From: Margaritispora aquatica
Taxonomy: Eukaryota > Ascomycota > Leotiomycetes > Helotiales > Discinellaceae
Reading direction: 5' to 3'
DNA: 64,000 bases
Assembly: GCA_007644065.1 (NCBI GenBank)
Contig: VJWN01000017.1
Location: 806,001-870,000, forward strand
Positions within the stretch are counted from its first letter, which is position 1. Every line of letters begins with the position of its first letter. The notes beneath the pieces are model-generated. The model was not told where the DNA came from. It worked only from the letters and a program-made list of their open reading frames with translations, and made no database searches. The position numbers and the translations under genes were made by a program. Positions 33,676-43,681 of this stretch are shown here, piece after piece.

Positions 33676-34418
33676 ATGGCGACTTTAACACCTACGCTGC
33701 GGTCATTGAGCTGCTGGAAGTCCTTATTACGACATTCGAGGCAACAGAAGTCTGCAGCGAGGTCCTTGACAACATACCACAAGTCACAGCCATGGTCGCA
33801 GATGAAGATCCCAGATTCGACTCTCCCTCCTCTGCCTCACAGTATGTTTTGCAAGAACTTTTCTAGACTATGCTCCAATGCTAACACCAAACAGTAAATA
33901 AGAGAATTGTGTCCGTTCCCCCACCACCAGCGATTCCCCTCGAGTATAGAGAACCCATCAACTGCCTCACGGCCGATCAAATCGCTGTCCTCGACCCAAC
34001 AGGAGCACGAACACACCTCTTTTCACGCGCCAATCCCGAAGCCGCCAAGGTAGGCGACATCTTGCTCGTTCGCCTCAAGACCGGTGACCCTTTTGCAGGT
34101 GTCTGTATCAACATTCGTCGGAGGGGTGTCGATACCGGAATTCTGCTTCGTAATGAGTTGACGAGAGTTGGCGTGGAGATGTGGTACAAGATCTACAGTC
34201 CCAACGTGGAGGGTATCGAAGTTGTGCAGAGACGAGAGAAGAGGGCTAGGAGAGCAAGGTTGACGTACATGAGAAAGCCAAAGCATGACATGGGTAGCGT
34301 GCAGAACATTGTGATGGCGTACCAAAGATCGAGAGGTGCATTGAGGGGAGCTGGTGGAAGACCAGAGCAGAAGAAGGGTGGTGCGAAGAAGTCGAAGAAG
34401 TCGAAGGCCAAGAAGTGA
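33676..34418 (+). CDS. IMG1: Mitochondrial large-subunit ribosomal protein bL19m
   Basis: Component of the mitoribosomal large subunit, the homologue of bacterial L19 (yeast Img1). Exons are 33676-33841 and 33895-34418 with a 53-nt intron, giving 229 aa. The first 45 residues form a basic, Ser/Thr-rich presequence (SLLRHSRQQKSAARSLTTYH). The L19 core is clear: GDILLVRLKTGDPFAGVCI, then TGILLRNELTRVGVEMWY and YSPNVEGIEVVQR. The tail is a Lys-rich run, as in fungal mitoribosomal proteins. It is divergent from the mitochondrial-type gene of unknown function upstream. Confidence 0.92.
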
Positions 34419-34743
34419 GTGTGTATTATATGTATTGCATAACCGGAGCATGGGAAATAGTCAAAGCGACTTGTAGACTTGTATGAAAATCTGTTATATC
34501 CCCAGGACAATTATCTATATTTGGTTGCTTTAGAGTCACATATAATGGATGATAACGAGACTGGCAAGTGCCTTAAGTTTGTCTGTTTTTGGATACAGGA
34601 AGATTTCACAAAGGTCGTTATCTTCTTGGCTTCAAAAGTATGACCTTCAATGAATTGTTGCTTTTCATTCAACGATAATGGTCTGCTCAGAATCCGTCAA
34701 GTCATATCTTTATTCGTTGGAAATTCGCCCTCAGATTCAGGTT
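34419..34743. other. Short spacer
   Basis: 3' region of the bL19m gene and the edge of the BTB remnant. No gene or repeat seen. Confidence 0.4.
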
Positions 34744-35080
34744 TCAGACCAATAAATCATTAGCTGCAAAACCCCATAACAATACACTTTTCTCATGCTT
34801 TGCAACATACCGATCTCTAGTATCTATCAGCCCTCTGGCTAGAGTACCCTGAGCTGGCACAAGATCCATGAGCTTGCTGTCGTCTCTGAATTTCTCGTAG
34901 TGAAGAAAGATCAAGTCTACTGCCTTGTCTCCCAAGCTGTTTGTCAATCCTCACAGAAGTCTCGAAGAGTAACTTCGTAGCAGCGACGAGACTGCCGAGA
35001 TCACTCTCGCATCGGATGACTTACTGCCTTATGTACTTAGCCAGCCAAGCGACTTTATATTTGTGCGCTGTAATATGCAT
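34744..35080 (-). pseudogene. Frameshifted remnant of a BTB/POZ protein gene
   Basis: Reading the minus strand from 35080 gives ITAHKYKVAWLAKYIRQ, a stop codon, then SDLGSLVAATKLLFETSV and RIDKQL. After a one-base frame change near 34940 it continues GDKAVDLIFLHYEKFRDD to 34744. Put together, this matches the second half of the neighbouring BTB proteins (ADKYDVPGL, LYENTVDSDRxLRDVA). The front half with the BTB fold is not visible. At least one nonsense codon and one frameshift make it a pseudogene. It shows that the BTB expansion next door once reached further left. Confidence 0.65.
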
Positions 35081-35612
35081 CATAGTGTGACGGATACGAG
35101 GCCCTGGTGACAATGCTGAGTCGCAAGCGATCTCTCCCCTATCATGCATATGGAATCTGCAGTTGTTACTTGGTTTATATCCATGGATACTCTTTGAAAT
35201 AGCATGGTTTTATTCGGGAGTTTGGAATAACTGCATTCTTGATATCCTTCTACACCAACCACTTGACAGTAAGTAATCTTCTTCTCGACTTCCCTCCCCC
35301 ACCCCACATAATTCCCACCAATAGTTTAATAGATTCACTTTTCTCAAGGCAGAATTCAAAATTGCTAGAGATATATCTTCATCTTGCCCAATATTTCTGT
35401 TTCAAGCTGCATACACCACGAACCTTCCAAATAAATCCAATATTTGTCTGATGCTTCAAACAACATATAGCCACCTTTTCTCGAGATTCAAGTCGAGGAG
35501 ATGCATACTCGCACGTAATCCCTTGGATACCTCTTCGTCTTTTGTTCTGGCAACCAGTCACCCGCATCGTGGCTGTGTTTCAATACTTGAACAGCTAGCT
35601 CCCCGTTCTTTC
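35081..35612. other. Spacer left of BTB gene A
   Basis: About 530 bases with no recognisable frame. The front half of the BTB remnant would be expected here on the minus strand but I cannot trace it. Confidence 0.35.
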
Positions 35613-36429
35613 TCAAAACTTCGACGAAATCACACGATCTAGAAGGGCATCAAGATGAATTGCAATAGAATCTAGCACCACATTCCTCAAAAGAACTTCC
35701 TCACTCCTAGTCTTCTCCAATGTATCCTTGATTGATTGTGAGAATTGGGGAGTTCTCCAATTCTCGAGCACCACTTCTTCATACCTGTCCTTCGCAAAAG
35801 TTTTCAATGAAGGGATGCCATATCTATGACCTGCGACATACATTTTCGCATTAAAGAGAAGAGCGTTTGGGTCGATGGCTAACTTATGGGGTGATTCTGT
35901 CTCGGGGTCGTAGCCATATTCACTATCAAGTTCAACCGACATCAGACTAAGGTCTTCATCTGCAGTATCAATTTCTAGTGGAAGCGGCCGGCCCGACCTA
36001 TCAAACTCTGGTTCTGGTTTTGGAGAGTCAATAAAATCCGAAACTTCCACATATTCATCGTGGTAGTCGCCAGTATATAGATAACTAATCAACGCTTGGA
36101 CGACTGGACGCTCCTCCCCAGAGAGATCCGGAACTGGAGTGGTTGCATCCTGCGTGTATGAGAAACTACTACAAAACCTTTAAAGGAGACATTACTTACG
36201 CGAGATTGTCTGTCCACTTGCGCCGCAAAAAAATGCGATCGTGTGCATACTACAGCACGATAAACATTGAATGATTCCTCCCGGCATCCGATTCTCATAT
36301 CTGAATACTTCTCAGACTTTAAAAGTCTACATCCTTGTTAGTCTAGCTGAAAAATTAGATGAAATGGTAACATTACCCTGCGATCGAAGTAGCCAGGGCC
36401 GTCACGTCTTCTTGATTGTCGTCCTGCAT
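35613..36429 (-). CDS. BTB/POZ-like domain protein, copy A
   Basis: Predicted protein-protein interaction protein, 238 aa. Exons are 36429-36377 (53 nt), 36326-36200 (127 nt) and 36149-35613 (537 nt). The BTB core is GLLKSEKYSDMRIGC followed by FNVYRAVVCTRSHFF, then ISYLYTGDYHDEY, an acidic linker, and the BACK-like second half (MYVAGHRYGIPSLK, later LRNVVLDSIAIHLDALL). Compared with the sister copies it ends early, without the zinc-ribbon tail, and the usual FK residues before intron 2 are replaced by QSR. Fungal proteins of this type are common and mostly uncharacterised; some BTB proteins are Cul3 substrate adaptors, which is unproven here. Confidence 0.8.
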
Positions 36430-37627
36430 TCTTCACAGCTTAGAAATGAGTCAAGTTCAATGCATTGCAAGGACATACAGATCAACCGTGAGCTTAAGTT
36501 GCCTATAATAAGTAGTGTACAGAGTGACGTGGTTTGTTAGTTTCAAAAGAATAGAGTCATAGCACCGCATTACCAAGCAGAAATTCTGACTTAAAAGATC
36601 TAGGAATGGAAATTTGCATGGTGTATTCAAGTACAAGTCACCAAGAACCACGTCATTGAGGTGATGTCTGTAGTCTTTGTGCCTCAAACATTGCCTCAGT
36701 CTGCTATTGATCGTGAAGCAGAGTATACAACATTGTACACTTTCCAATGACACGGGGTCCTTGAGACGTCAAAACAGGCTGGTTCATAGTTAATCCGACA
36801 ATACAAACATATCTAAGTATCTTTGCAACACCTTCATGATGTTTCATATTCAGTGACCTTGTCCACTTGTCTCCATGATTGCTATTCTTTAGCCAACAAC
36901 AAACTTACCATTTGCTCACCCGCATTCGCAAAGAGTGGTAACTTGATTTTCTTCGAGAAATTTCTCTGCCCATAGTTATGTCAAGCTTAAAAAATTATGC
37001 GAACTTATCAAGGCTTAGCAATTGATATGGAGTGCCTAATGAATGAGAGTTTTTACTCTGACAATGCCATGTTGGAAACCGTCAAGCTGTAGGTTTCGAG
37101 GAAATCGCATTATCAATGTACTAGTAGAAGCCAGTTTTTCTTTGAAGAGGCTTGCTTAATATCATGTACAACCGCAAATAAAATAAAAATCTCATTGGCA
37201 ACGTGAATCTTGGAAGCGCGTCTGGTGGAAAGCTATTACCCTCTTTTTAAATCCGCATTGTTGAAAAGAAACCGCTCTGGTTTCTGCCACGTCTAGTACA
37301 TAGAAATTTGGAGATCTGCAGTTAACACGGTTGCTTGCATCAAGGGCATTGGCTTAGATGGTACTACTCGATCACGCCGTCCACTTGAATAGAGTGTTTG
37401 CAACAAGCACATCTTGAGGTACAGAAAGCCAATGAACTTGATTACTTGTTACAGGCCACTTACTCAGAAAGCCCTCAATCGAGGCAATCTCACTCAGCGA
37501 TTTCTATACAACGTCGGTCTCTGAGAGCAAGCAAAGTGCATTACAATCATCAAAGTGAGATTTCGGCTGTACCAAGCCCACATCCTCTATTCTCATTCAG
37601 TATCCATTCGACTACTTAAAATCTCGT
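36430..37627. other. 1.2 kb spacer inside the BTB cluster
   Basis: AT-rich with many stop codons in all frames. I looked for BTB fragments (LLKSxKYSD, HKAVVC, YDVPxLK-like) on both strands and saw none. No other gene is supported. Confidence 0.4.
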
Positions 37628-38534
37628 TTAAAATCCACCAAAGACCTCGACCTTGGCGCTTTTATTTTTCTTAAACACAGGAGTAGTCCATCTGTTCGGA
37701 TCGCGACTATCACATAGAACTTGGACACAGAGATCCCCATAATCTCTCAGCACTTCTAAAAATTCACCACGATCCAGTAGAGTGTCTAAGTGAGTTCCGA
37801 TAGAGCGCAGTACCACATTCCTTAGTAGGACATCTGAATCGACAGTGTTGTCCCAGAGAAGCTTGAGTGACTCGGAAAACTCGGTAGTGTTCCAGCATTC
37901 GTTTACCACCTCTTCGTATTTCTGTTTGGCCAAACGTCTCAGACCAGGAACGTCGTACTTGTCTCCTAGAATGTACATCTTGACATTGAAAAGAAGCGCG
38001 CTGGAATTAAACGCGGGTTCCACCTTTGCTGGTGGCCATTCAACAAGTTCTTCAATTGGAACATCTTTGTCAATTTCCGCTGAGAGACTAGTCGAGGCTG
38101 TCACAGCATCACGAGAATCTAGCTCAAGTTTTGGTCCTGTGCTATTATTGGCTTTTGTCCGCTTGTCATCATAGCTGCTAAGATAAAGATAGTTGATCAT
38201 AGCTTGGATGAGTGGAAGCTCGTCGGCTGACAGATCAATATCACGCATAACTGCTTCCTGATGATGTGAGAGTCGGCATATGTCGATTGGATTGCCACAT
38301 ACTTTAAACTGTCCATCAACGGCTGCAGAGAGGACTGGCGACCGTGTGCAGACAACAGCACAGTGGACCTTGAAGAGAACTCCTTGACATCTCAGTGTTA
38401 GATCGGCATATTTCTCAGACTTTAGGAGACTGCCGACACATTAGTCTGGGTGATAATCAAATATTGAACCGAAGAAATTACCCTGCAACGGCAATAGCAA
38501 GGTCTGCCATATCGCTTTTCGGTTTTTTCCCCAT
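37628..38534 (-). CDS. BTB/POZ-like domain protein, copy B
   Basis: 269 aa from exons 38534-38482 (53 nt), 38429-38303 (127 nt) and 38257-37628 (630 nt); exon sizes 1 and 2 equal those of copy A. The start MGKKPKSDMADL leads into GLLKSEKYADLTLRC and FKVHCAVVCTRSPVLSAAV, then INYLYLSSYDDKRT, an acidic Ser-rich linker, and MYILGDKYDVPGLRRLAKQ. The following LLWDNTVDSDVLLRNVVL is the hallmark of this local family. The tail is basic (FKKNKSAKVEVFGGF) and has no CxxC pairs. A second in-frame ATG at codon 9 is an alternative start. The gene looks intact; function unknown. Confidence 0.82.
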
Positions 38535-39684
38535 ATCTTGAAGAGGGGTAAGGCAGCAGAAAGTAGAGTGCGGTTATCTAATAATATAGCCCAGCTGCGG
38601 CTTCTTGTGAGCGTCCTGACAGACCGACTATTCGGTACCGTATTTCACTAAAAGAAATATCTAACCAAACAGACGAACAATTACGACGCCAAATCACCAG
38701 ATGAAAGCTGCAAGATTTCTAGGTGTGGTCAAGTATGTAGCAGTTACGTCAAATATCATGTTCCAAGCACCAATAAAGAAAGTCATTAAAGTGCGGGGTT
38801 TTAGAAGATAAAATAAATATTTCCTGACCTATCATGAACCTTAAAACGAGACAAAGCCATATAGATAGACTAAAGGCCTGCATGAAGGTCGCTGACTACC
38901 AGCGAACCTAGAGACACACAGACATACGTTCAACTTTTGTTCGTCGTTTGGGTTCCTGTGGACAGCTTTGGGTGGCAGAATCGTTCCTTTCTTCATTTAA
39001 CAAACAAACTGAAATCAAACCGTTGAGGTCTGAACACTACCACGTCTTGCAGACTAAGCAGTGAAAGCTCGCAGCTGTGATGTCCGCTAGTAGTAAGACC
39101 ATTCACTTGAAGGTAGCGATACTTCATCATGCTTTTCACATGCATATATGGCGTGTTTGCAGCACACCATGCAGAAAGCCAGCGACTGAGATTACCATTT
39201 ACAAAGTCATCTGATTGAGAGCCTCTCAGTCTGATCACTCAATGCACTTGCTTGGATATGATAGACTTCATGCTGGATAAAATTTTGTTGACCAGCGCGT
39301 CTCAAGAAATCCCCCTCCACCAAAAAAAAAAGGTTATAAAAAACAGCTGGCTATCCACAACTTGATAACGAGTTCCTAGAATTCAGTAAAGACTGGGTTC
39401 AGTAATGTACCTTATGTATGTACTTCAGAGACAATCAAACTGAAGTCTTAGTTCATTTACGTCTTGTGAGTGCCTCGCTGGCAAGGCCAAGACCTAAAGT
39501 CATGTGACTGAAGCTGGTAGCGGGAACTTGTGATAAGCGATAAGGAATCCCACACGCCAAGCCCAATCTTTGTAAATCCAAACGACCGGAGGCTCAATTG
39601 ACCACGACGACGAATATTTCGACTTTCTAACCACCCACGAACGACTACCTTCTCAACCTCTTCGAAAAACACACAGTCGCAATC
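38535..39684. other. Spacer with RPS28 promoter
   Basis: About 1.15 kb with no gene. The right end is the promoter and leader of RPS28 (a CT/CAA-rich leader at 39600-39680 just before the ATG). An A-run occurs at about 39322-39331. A minus-strand frame at 39238-38993 is not recognisable. Confidence 0.45.
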
Positions 39685-40004
39685 ATGGACGCATCAAAGC
39701 AGCCAGTCAAGCTCGTCAAGGTCACCCGTGTCCTTGGACGTACCGGTACGAATCCGCAGATCCGCTGCTCATCTGCGAAACTGCAAAACTAATTTCTGGA
39801 CAGGATCCCGTGGAGGTGTCACTCAGGTCCGCGTCGAGTTCATGGATGATACCACTCGTTCCATCATCCGCAACGTCAAGGGAGCAGGTAGGAAGATTAT
39901 GACAAGAAGGGAGAGGAGGATGGAAGGCTAACGAAATTGTAGTCCGCGAGAACGATATCCTGTGCCTGTTGGAGTCCGAACGTGAGGCCAGACGTCTCAG
40001 ATAA
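39685..40004 (+). CDS. RPS28: 40S ribosomal protein S28 (eS28)
   Basis: Small-subunit cytosolic ribosomal protein of the translating ribosome, 68 aa. Exons are 39685-39745, 39804-39887 and 39943-40004, totalling 207 nt in frame. The protein reads [21 protein letters not shown], then [15 protein letters not shown] and a C-terminal [18 protein letters not shown], the near-universal S28 end. Length is that of the family (67-69). The gene is too finely split to appear as one open frame. It sits between BTB copies B and C, the only housekeeping gene within the cluster. Confidence 0.96.
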
Positions 40005-41389
40005 ATGTCGGTATTGCTTGGAGAGGGGAGGAGATGGGGTTGGGGAATGCTGCATCATGAACTGTCGGCGTTGGTGGGAGGATGGACCTTTTGAGTGCCG
40101 GAAATGGAGATGCGAAGACGATTGATAGAGTGGCATGAAAGCTCTGTGCTTACGACTTCCTGCGACTTCTGCGGACATCTATGGCTTCCGGTTATTCCTC
40201 AAAAACATACCCAAAAACTTCAATTTTCGAGCAACTGTCTGTTCGTGCAGCTCAAAAACTGTTTGTGAGTTTGAAATGCAGGATTGTGTGAATCAAAATC
40301 GATGATTGGGGGCTTTGGAGCGATCAAAATGAGATATGGGCATGGCAGTAATAGAGGTCATCACGAATAACTGGCCCTCCCATACAATACCCATCATACT
40401 TCCCCAAGGCCTTTCTGGACTATTCACAAGATTTTGCCACCTTCAAACCATATCTGAACTCGAGGAGAATGATATATTATTGAGATGTCAAATCACCATC
40501 GTTCTGAACCACTGTACCGTCTTAGATTCGAGGACTTAAAAGAGTTAGAACTGGCTAACAGGAGCAATAAATCCGCATCAAGAAACTTCTTGATCACTGA
40601 ATTCCAAGTAACAAGCTCGACTGTGTTCCAAGTGGTTTCCCTCATACAGCTTCACGTTCAAGAAATGGTCACAAAGAAGCTAGACTTAACGCTAAAATGT
40701 CCTTGCAACAACTCTGTGGCTAGTTGAATAGTCTTAGGAAGCGGAAACTTATTGCTTGAAGTCATCCCCTTGAGACCGATGAGCTGTGCTCTTCTAACGT
40801 TCGAGGGTAGTTAAGTGCTACAGGCCCAAATCTTGAATCATTGGTTACACGTCTATGTTCAGTGATATGTTATGGAGCTATGATATGGTTGGAACTTGTT
40901 ACGGGCCCGGTAACCGCATTAGATTCATGTTAAAGAGGGTAAGAAGACCTAGGAGTATTGAGGCTCGGTTGGCTTGCAGATATATAGAATACCCTGCATT
41001 TAACAATTTGCAGATATAGTCGCACCCCGTTAGCATTAACTTACATAAAATCATAGCATCAAATGCTCCTGGAGGAATTCTGTCTATGTATGGTGTTCAC
41101 TACACTCCCAAAGGAGACAGGTTGACTTCTAAGTTGTATTTATCTAGTAACATCCATGATTGCCAAGTATATTACCGCCGTAAATGCAGCCTTGAGCTCC
41201 TTCTGTAACCTTGCTTCGTGCTAACAAACAATTATACCTCATGCTACATCTCAGACTCTAATATATCTTAGGGTCTCCGCCAAAACATCATCAGGGATGA
41301 GAATTTTAGCCACTCTTCTTCGCGATAGACTTGGAAATGTCTTGGTTGCTTGCGAGAGAGAGCAGCAGTGGGAGAAGATGGAGTAGGAT
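40005..41389. other. 1.4 kb gene-free spacer
   Basis: 3' region of RPS28 followed by AT-rich DNA. Plus-strand frames at 40336-40727 are broken and unlike any family. A GGGCCCGGTAACCGC patch at about 40903-40917 was checked for tRNA character and has none. Confidence 0.4.
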
Positions 41390-42052
41390 TTAGCACCCTC
41401 CTGCCAAAGCGCTGAGAATCTCAAATCCAATATTTCCGCTCTTCTGACACAACAGGCGAAAGGACTCAAGCGTTATTAATGCTGTGTAGCGGCGAGCAGC
41501 ATTCTTGATGGCGACATCTTTGAGCTCCCGGTCGGAGTCAGGTAAATTGTCGAACATTGCCTCAAGACTGCTAACAAAGAATTTGTCGATTCTGTTTGTT
41601 AACAAGTAATGCTTGTACTTCCTGGTTGCCAGTGGCTTCAGTTTGTGTATAGCCCATCTATCTGCAAAGATGTACATCTCGGTGTTAATGATCAGACATT
41701 CTCCCATAACTTCGTTTGTGCCTGGCATATTCTTCATGGATTTTCTTTCGTCGCTATAGTCCGATGTATAAAGAAACGTGATGGCCTTTTCTACAATGAT
41801 AGGGTCGTCATCTCTTAGCACGATGGTACTGTCGTGGCTCTCCTAATTCAGGTTATTATCTAAATACATCAAACTAAAAAATTCGAGAGTACTCACCTGG
41901 AAATTGCCATCAATCATGGCAGCAAAGGGTGCTGATTGTGGACATACAACAGCTTTGTGGACGTTGAACTTCAGGGAGCCACATTCGATGACCATGTCAG
42001 AATACTTGCCGCTTTGTAGAAGCGATGCATAGATTGGCACTTCATTCTCCAT
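41390..42052 (-). CDS. BTB/POZ-like domain protein, copy C
   Basis: 202 aa from two exons, 42052-41897 (156 nt) and 41842-41390 (453 nt). The start MENEVPIYASLLQSGKYSD runs straight into the BTB core, so the first intron of copies A, B, E and F is absent. From the LL pair onward the exon is 126 nt, the same as in the others. The core continues FNVHKAVVCPQSAPFAAMI, then ITFLYTSDYSDE and MYIFADRWAIHKLKPLA; the family signature is MFDNLPDSDRELKDVAI. The linker is the shortest of the group and there is no zinc-ribbon tail. It is divergent from copy D (about 370 bases between starts). Intact by eye; function unknown. Confidence 0.8.
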
Positions 42053-42422
42053 GATGCCCGAATTGTTGAGATAGTAGCTACAGAAAATCGTATTAGCTGC
42101 AAAGATTCTGGCGCAATCATAAAGAAGAAGGGCGTTACTAATTTGTCTGGTTTTGGGATTTTGAAGCAATTACACCACGCTTGATCTTGAGAAATCTCAA
42201 AAAGGCAAAGTCCTTAGGTCTTGCTTGCGAATCCTGAGATGTACATATGGAGAGCACAAAGTCGGGTTCTGAGTTTGTTGGCCCATAAGGCAAGGTGAAT
42301 TTCTGCTCCCTAATTAAGCGAGCTTTAGCCCCACTTCAACCTCCTCCTCCTCACGACCTCAAGTCGCTTTCAGTCTAATCAATTCGTCTTTGTGGCACTC
42401 CTCCTCCGTCAAATCTATCACA
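42053..42422. promoter_or_regulatory. Divergent promoter of BTB copies C and D
   Basis: About 370 bases between the two start codons. The side next to copy D has a CT-rich leader (CCTCCTCCTCCTCACGACC at about 42341-42359, CACTCCTCCTCCGTC near 42395). No specific site is assigned. Confidence 0.45.
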
Positions 42423-43363
42423 ATGGTATGAGATTCCATCATAGTTCCAACAGTGTCCATACTAACCATTGATTCTTAGAGCAAGCGCAAAGCCGATAAA
42501 ATGGTCAAAGATACTGGCTACATTGCTCTTCTAGAAAGTGGCGACTGCTCCGACCTGATCATCAATTGCAGGGGCAAGATCTTCAAGTTTCACAAAGCAA
42601 TCATCTGCCCTAGATCGAAACCAATTGCCGCTATGGTCAATAGCAACTTCAAGGTTACTTTGCTTCCTTCTAAAAACGCCATATTGGGAAAGACGCAGAT
42701 ATCAACGCTAACTCCTTCTCAAAATAGGAAGTCAATACCGGAATCATTAAGCTCACCGATGAAGAGCCAGCTGTCGTTGGTATGATCTTGCTGTACCTCT
42801 ATACCAATGATTACGACGACAAGTGTTCGGAAATCGATCCCGCGAAGCCTGGTTGCCCTCTCTCAAAGTCCCTGCTCTTCAACGCCAAGATATATATCTG
42901 CCCCAACAAGTGGGATATTCCGAAGCTTAAGAGCTTTGGTGTCGCTAAGTTCAAGAAACATTTGCTACGTGAAGGAACGACCGCATCATTCTGCGACAGC
43001 CTGAAGTTGATGTATGCATGAACAATGGAGTCCGATCTAGAGCTCAAAGATGTAGCTATGAAGCATGCCATTAAGAATGATGACGAGATTTTGAGGCTAC
43101 CGGAGTACAAGATGGCATGCAAGGAAAATGGTGGAGATATTGCATGGGACATTTTAGAAGCCATGGGGCTAAGTTCCAGGTCGTGCCTGGGATGTGGTGT
43201 AAGCAGTGAATGGGTTATGGTTGTACCCAAAGCCATGCAAAATGGTGGTCAATATCGCTGCGAGAACTGCGAACATCGATTCGACGGAAGCCAGATAGTG
43301 CAGCTCTTGTCATCCAGTATCTCAGCACAATGGACTTCGAACTTAGTCCTTGGTGCTTCTTGA
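42423..43363 (+). pseudogene. BTB/POZ-like copy D, interrupted by an in-frame TGA
   Basis: Exons 42423-42425 (the ATG alone), 42480-42653 and 42728-43363 give a 270-codon frame with a TGA at 43019-43021, between LKLMYA and TMESDLELKDVAMK. Sister copies read straight through this point (LYDNTVDSDRLLRDVA). TGA could have arisen from CGA by a CpG C-to-T change. After the stop the frame stays open for 113 codons and encodes a zinc-ribbon-like end (CLGCG, later CENCEHRFD). The second intron has a weak donor (GTTACT). The first-exon model is uncertain; an ATG at 42501 also works. Most likely a young pseudogene, or it makes a truncated BTB-only protein of about 156 aa. Readthrough is possible but the base after TGA is A, a poor context. 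Confidence 0.7.
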
Positions 43364-43376
43364 ACTTCATATACCC

Positions 43377-43464
43377 TTGATCGCACATATATCTTTAAAT
43401 TAATTATAATCTGAATATGAATTGATTCAGATTATAATTAATTTAAAGATATATGTGCGATCAA
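43377..43464. repeat. Perfect 40-bp inverted repeat with 8-nt loop
   Basis: Arms 43377-43416 and 43425-43464 are exact reverse complements, starting TTGATCGCACATATATC, with the loop ATGAATTG between them. The arms are about 80% A+T. They lie 13 bases after the end of copy D and 217 bases before the end of convergent copy E. As DNA this could extrude a cruciform; as RNA, either strand's 3' end would fold into a long perfect hairpin. No target-site duplication is evident at the borders, so a mobile foldback element is not proven. Confidence 0.95.
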
Positions 43465-43681
43465 CACCTTACGATGACTTCCTTCCGAAAATACGAATTT
43501 TAAACACTGCCAAAAATCAGAAGTGAAACCTAAGGACATTCAAATCTCGTGGTGTAGGTCATGCGTTCTTGAGATGTAATACCCATATTAATAACACTCT
43601 TGCTTCCAATTATGCCTAAGTCATTATATCATTTGGGGAAAGCATCCTTCAATATCCTGTCAATGCCCACCTTGATAGGCC

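Noticed and set aside
40903..40917. GC-rich patch GGGCCCGGTAACCGC, checked for tRNA or rRNA identity
   Set aside because: No flanking structure or box sequences; surrounding DNA is AT-rich and unstructured.
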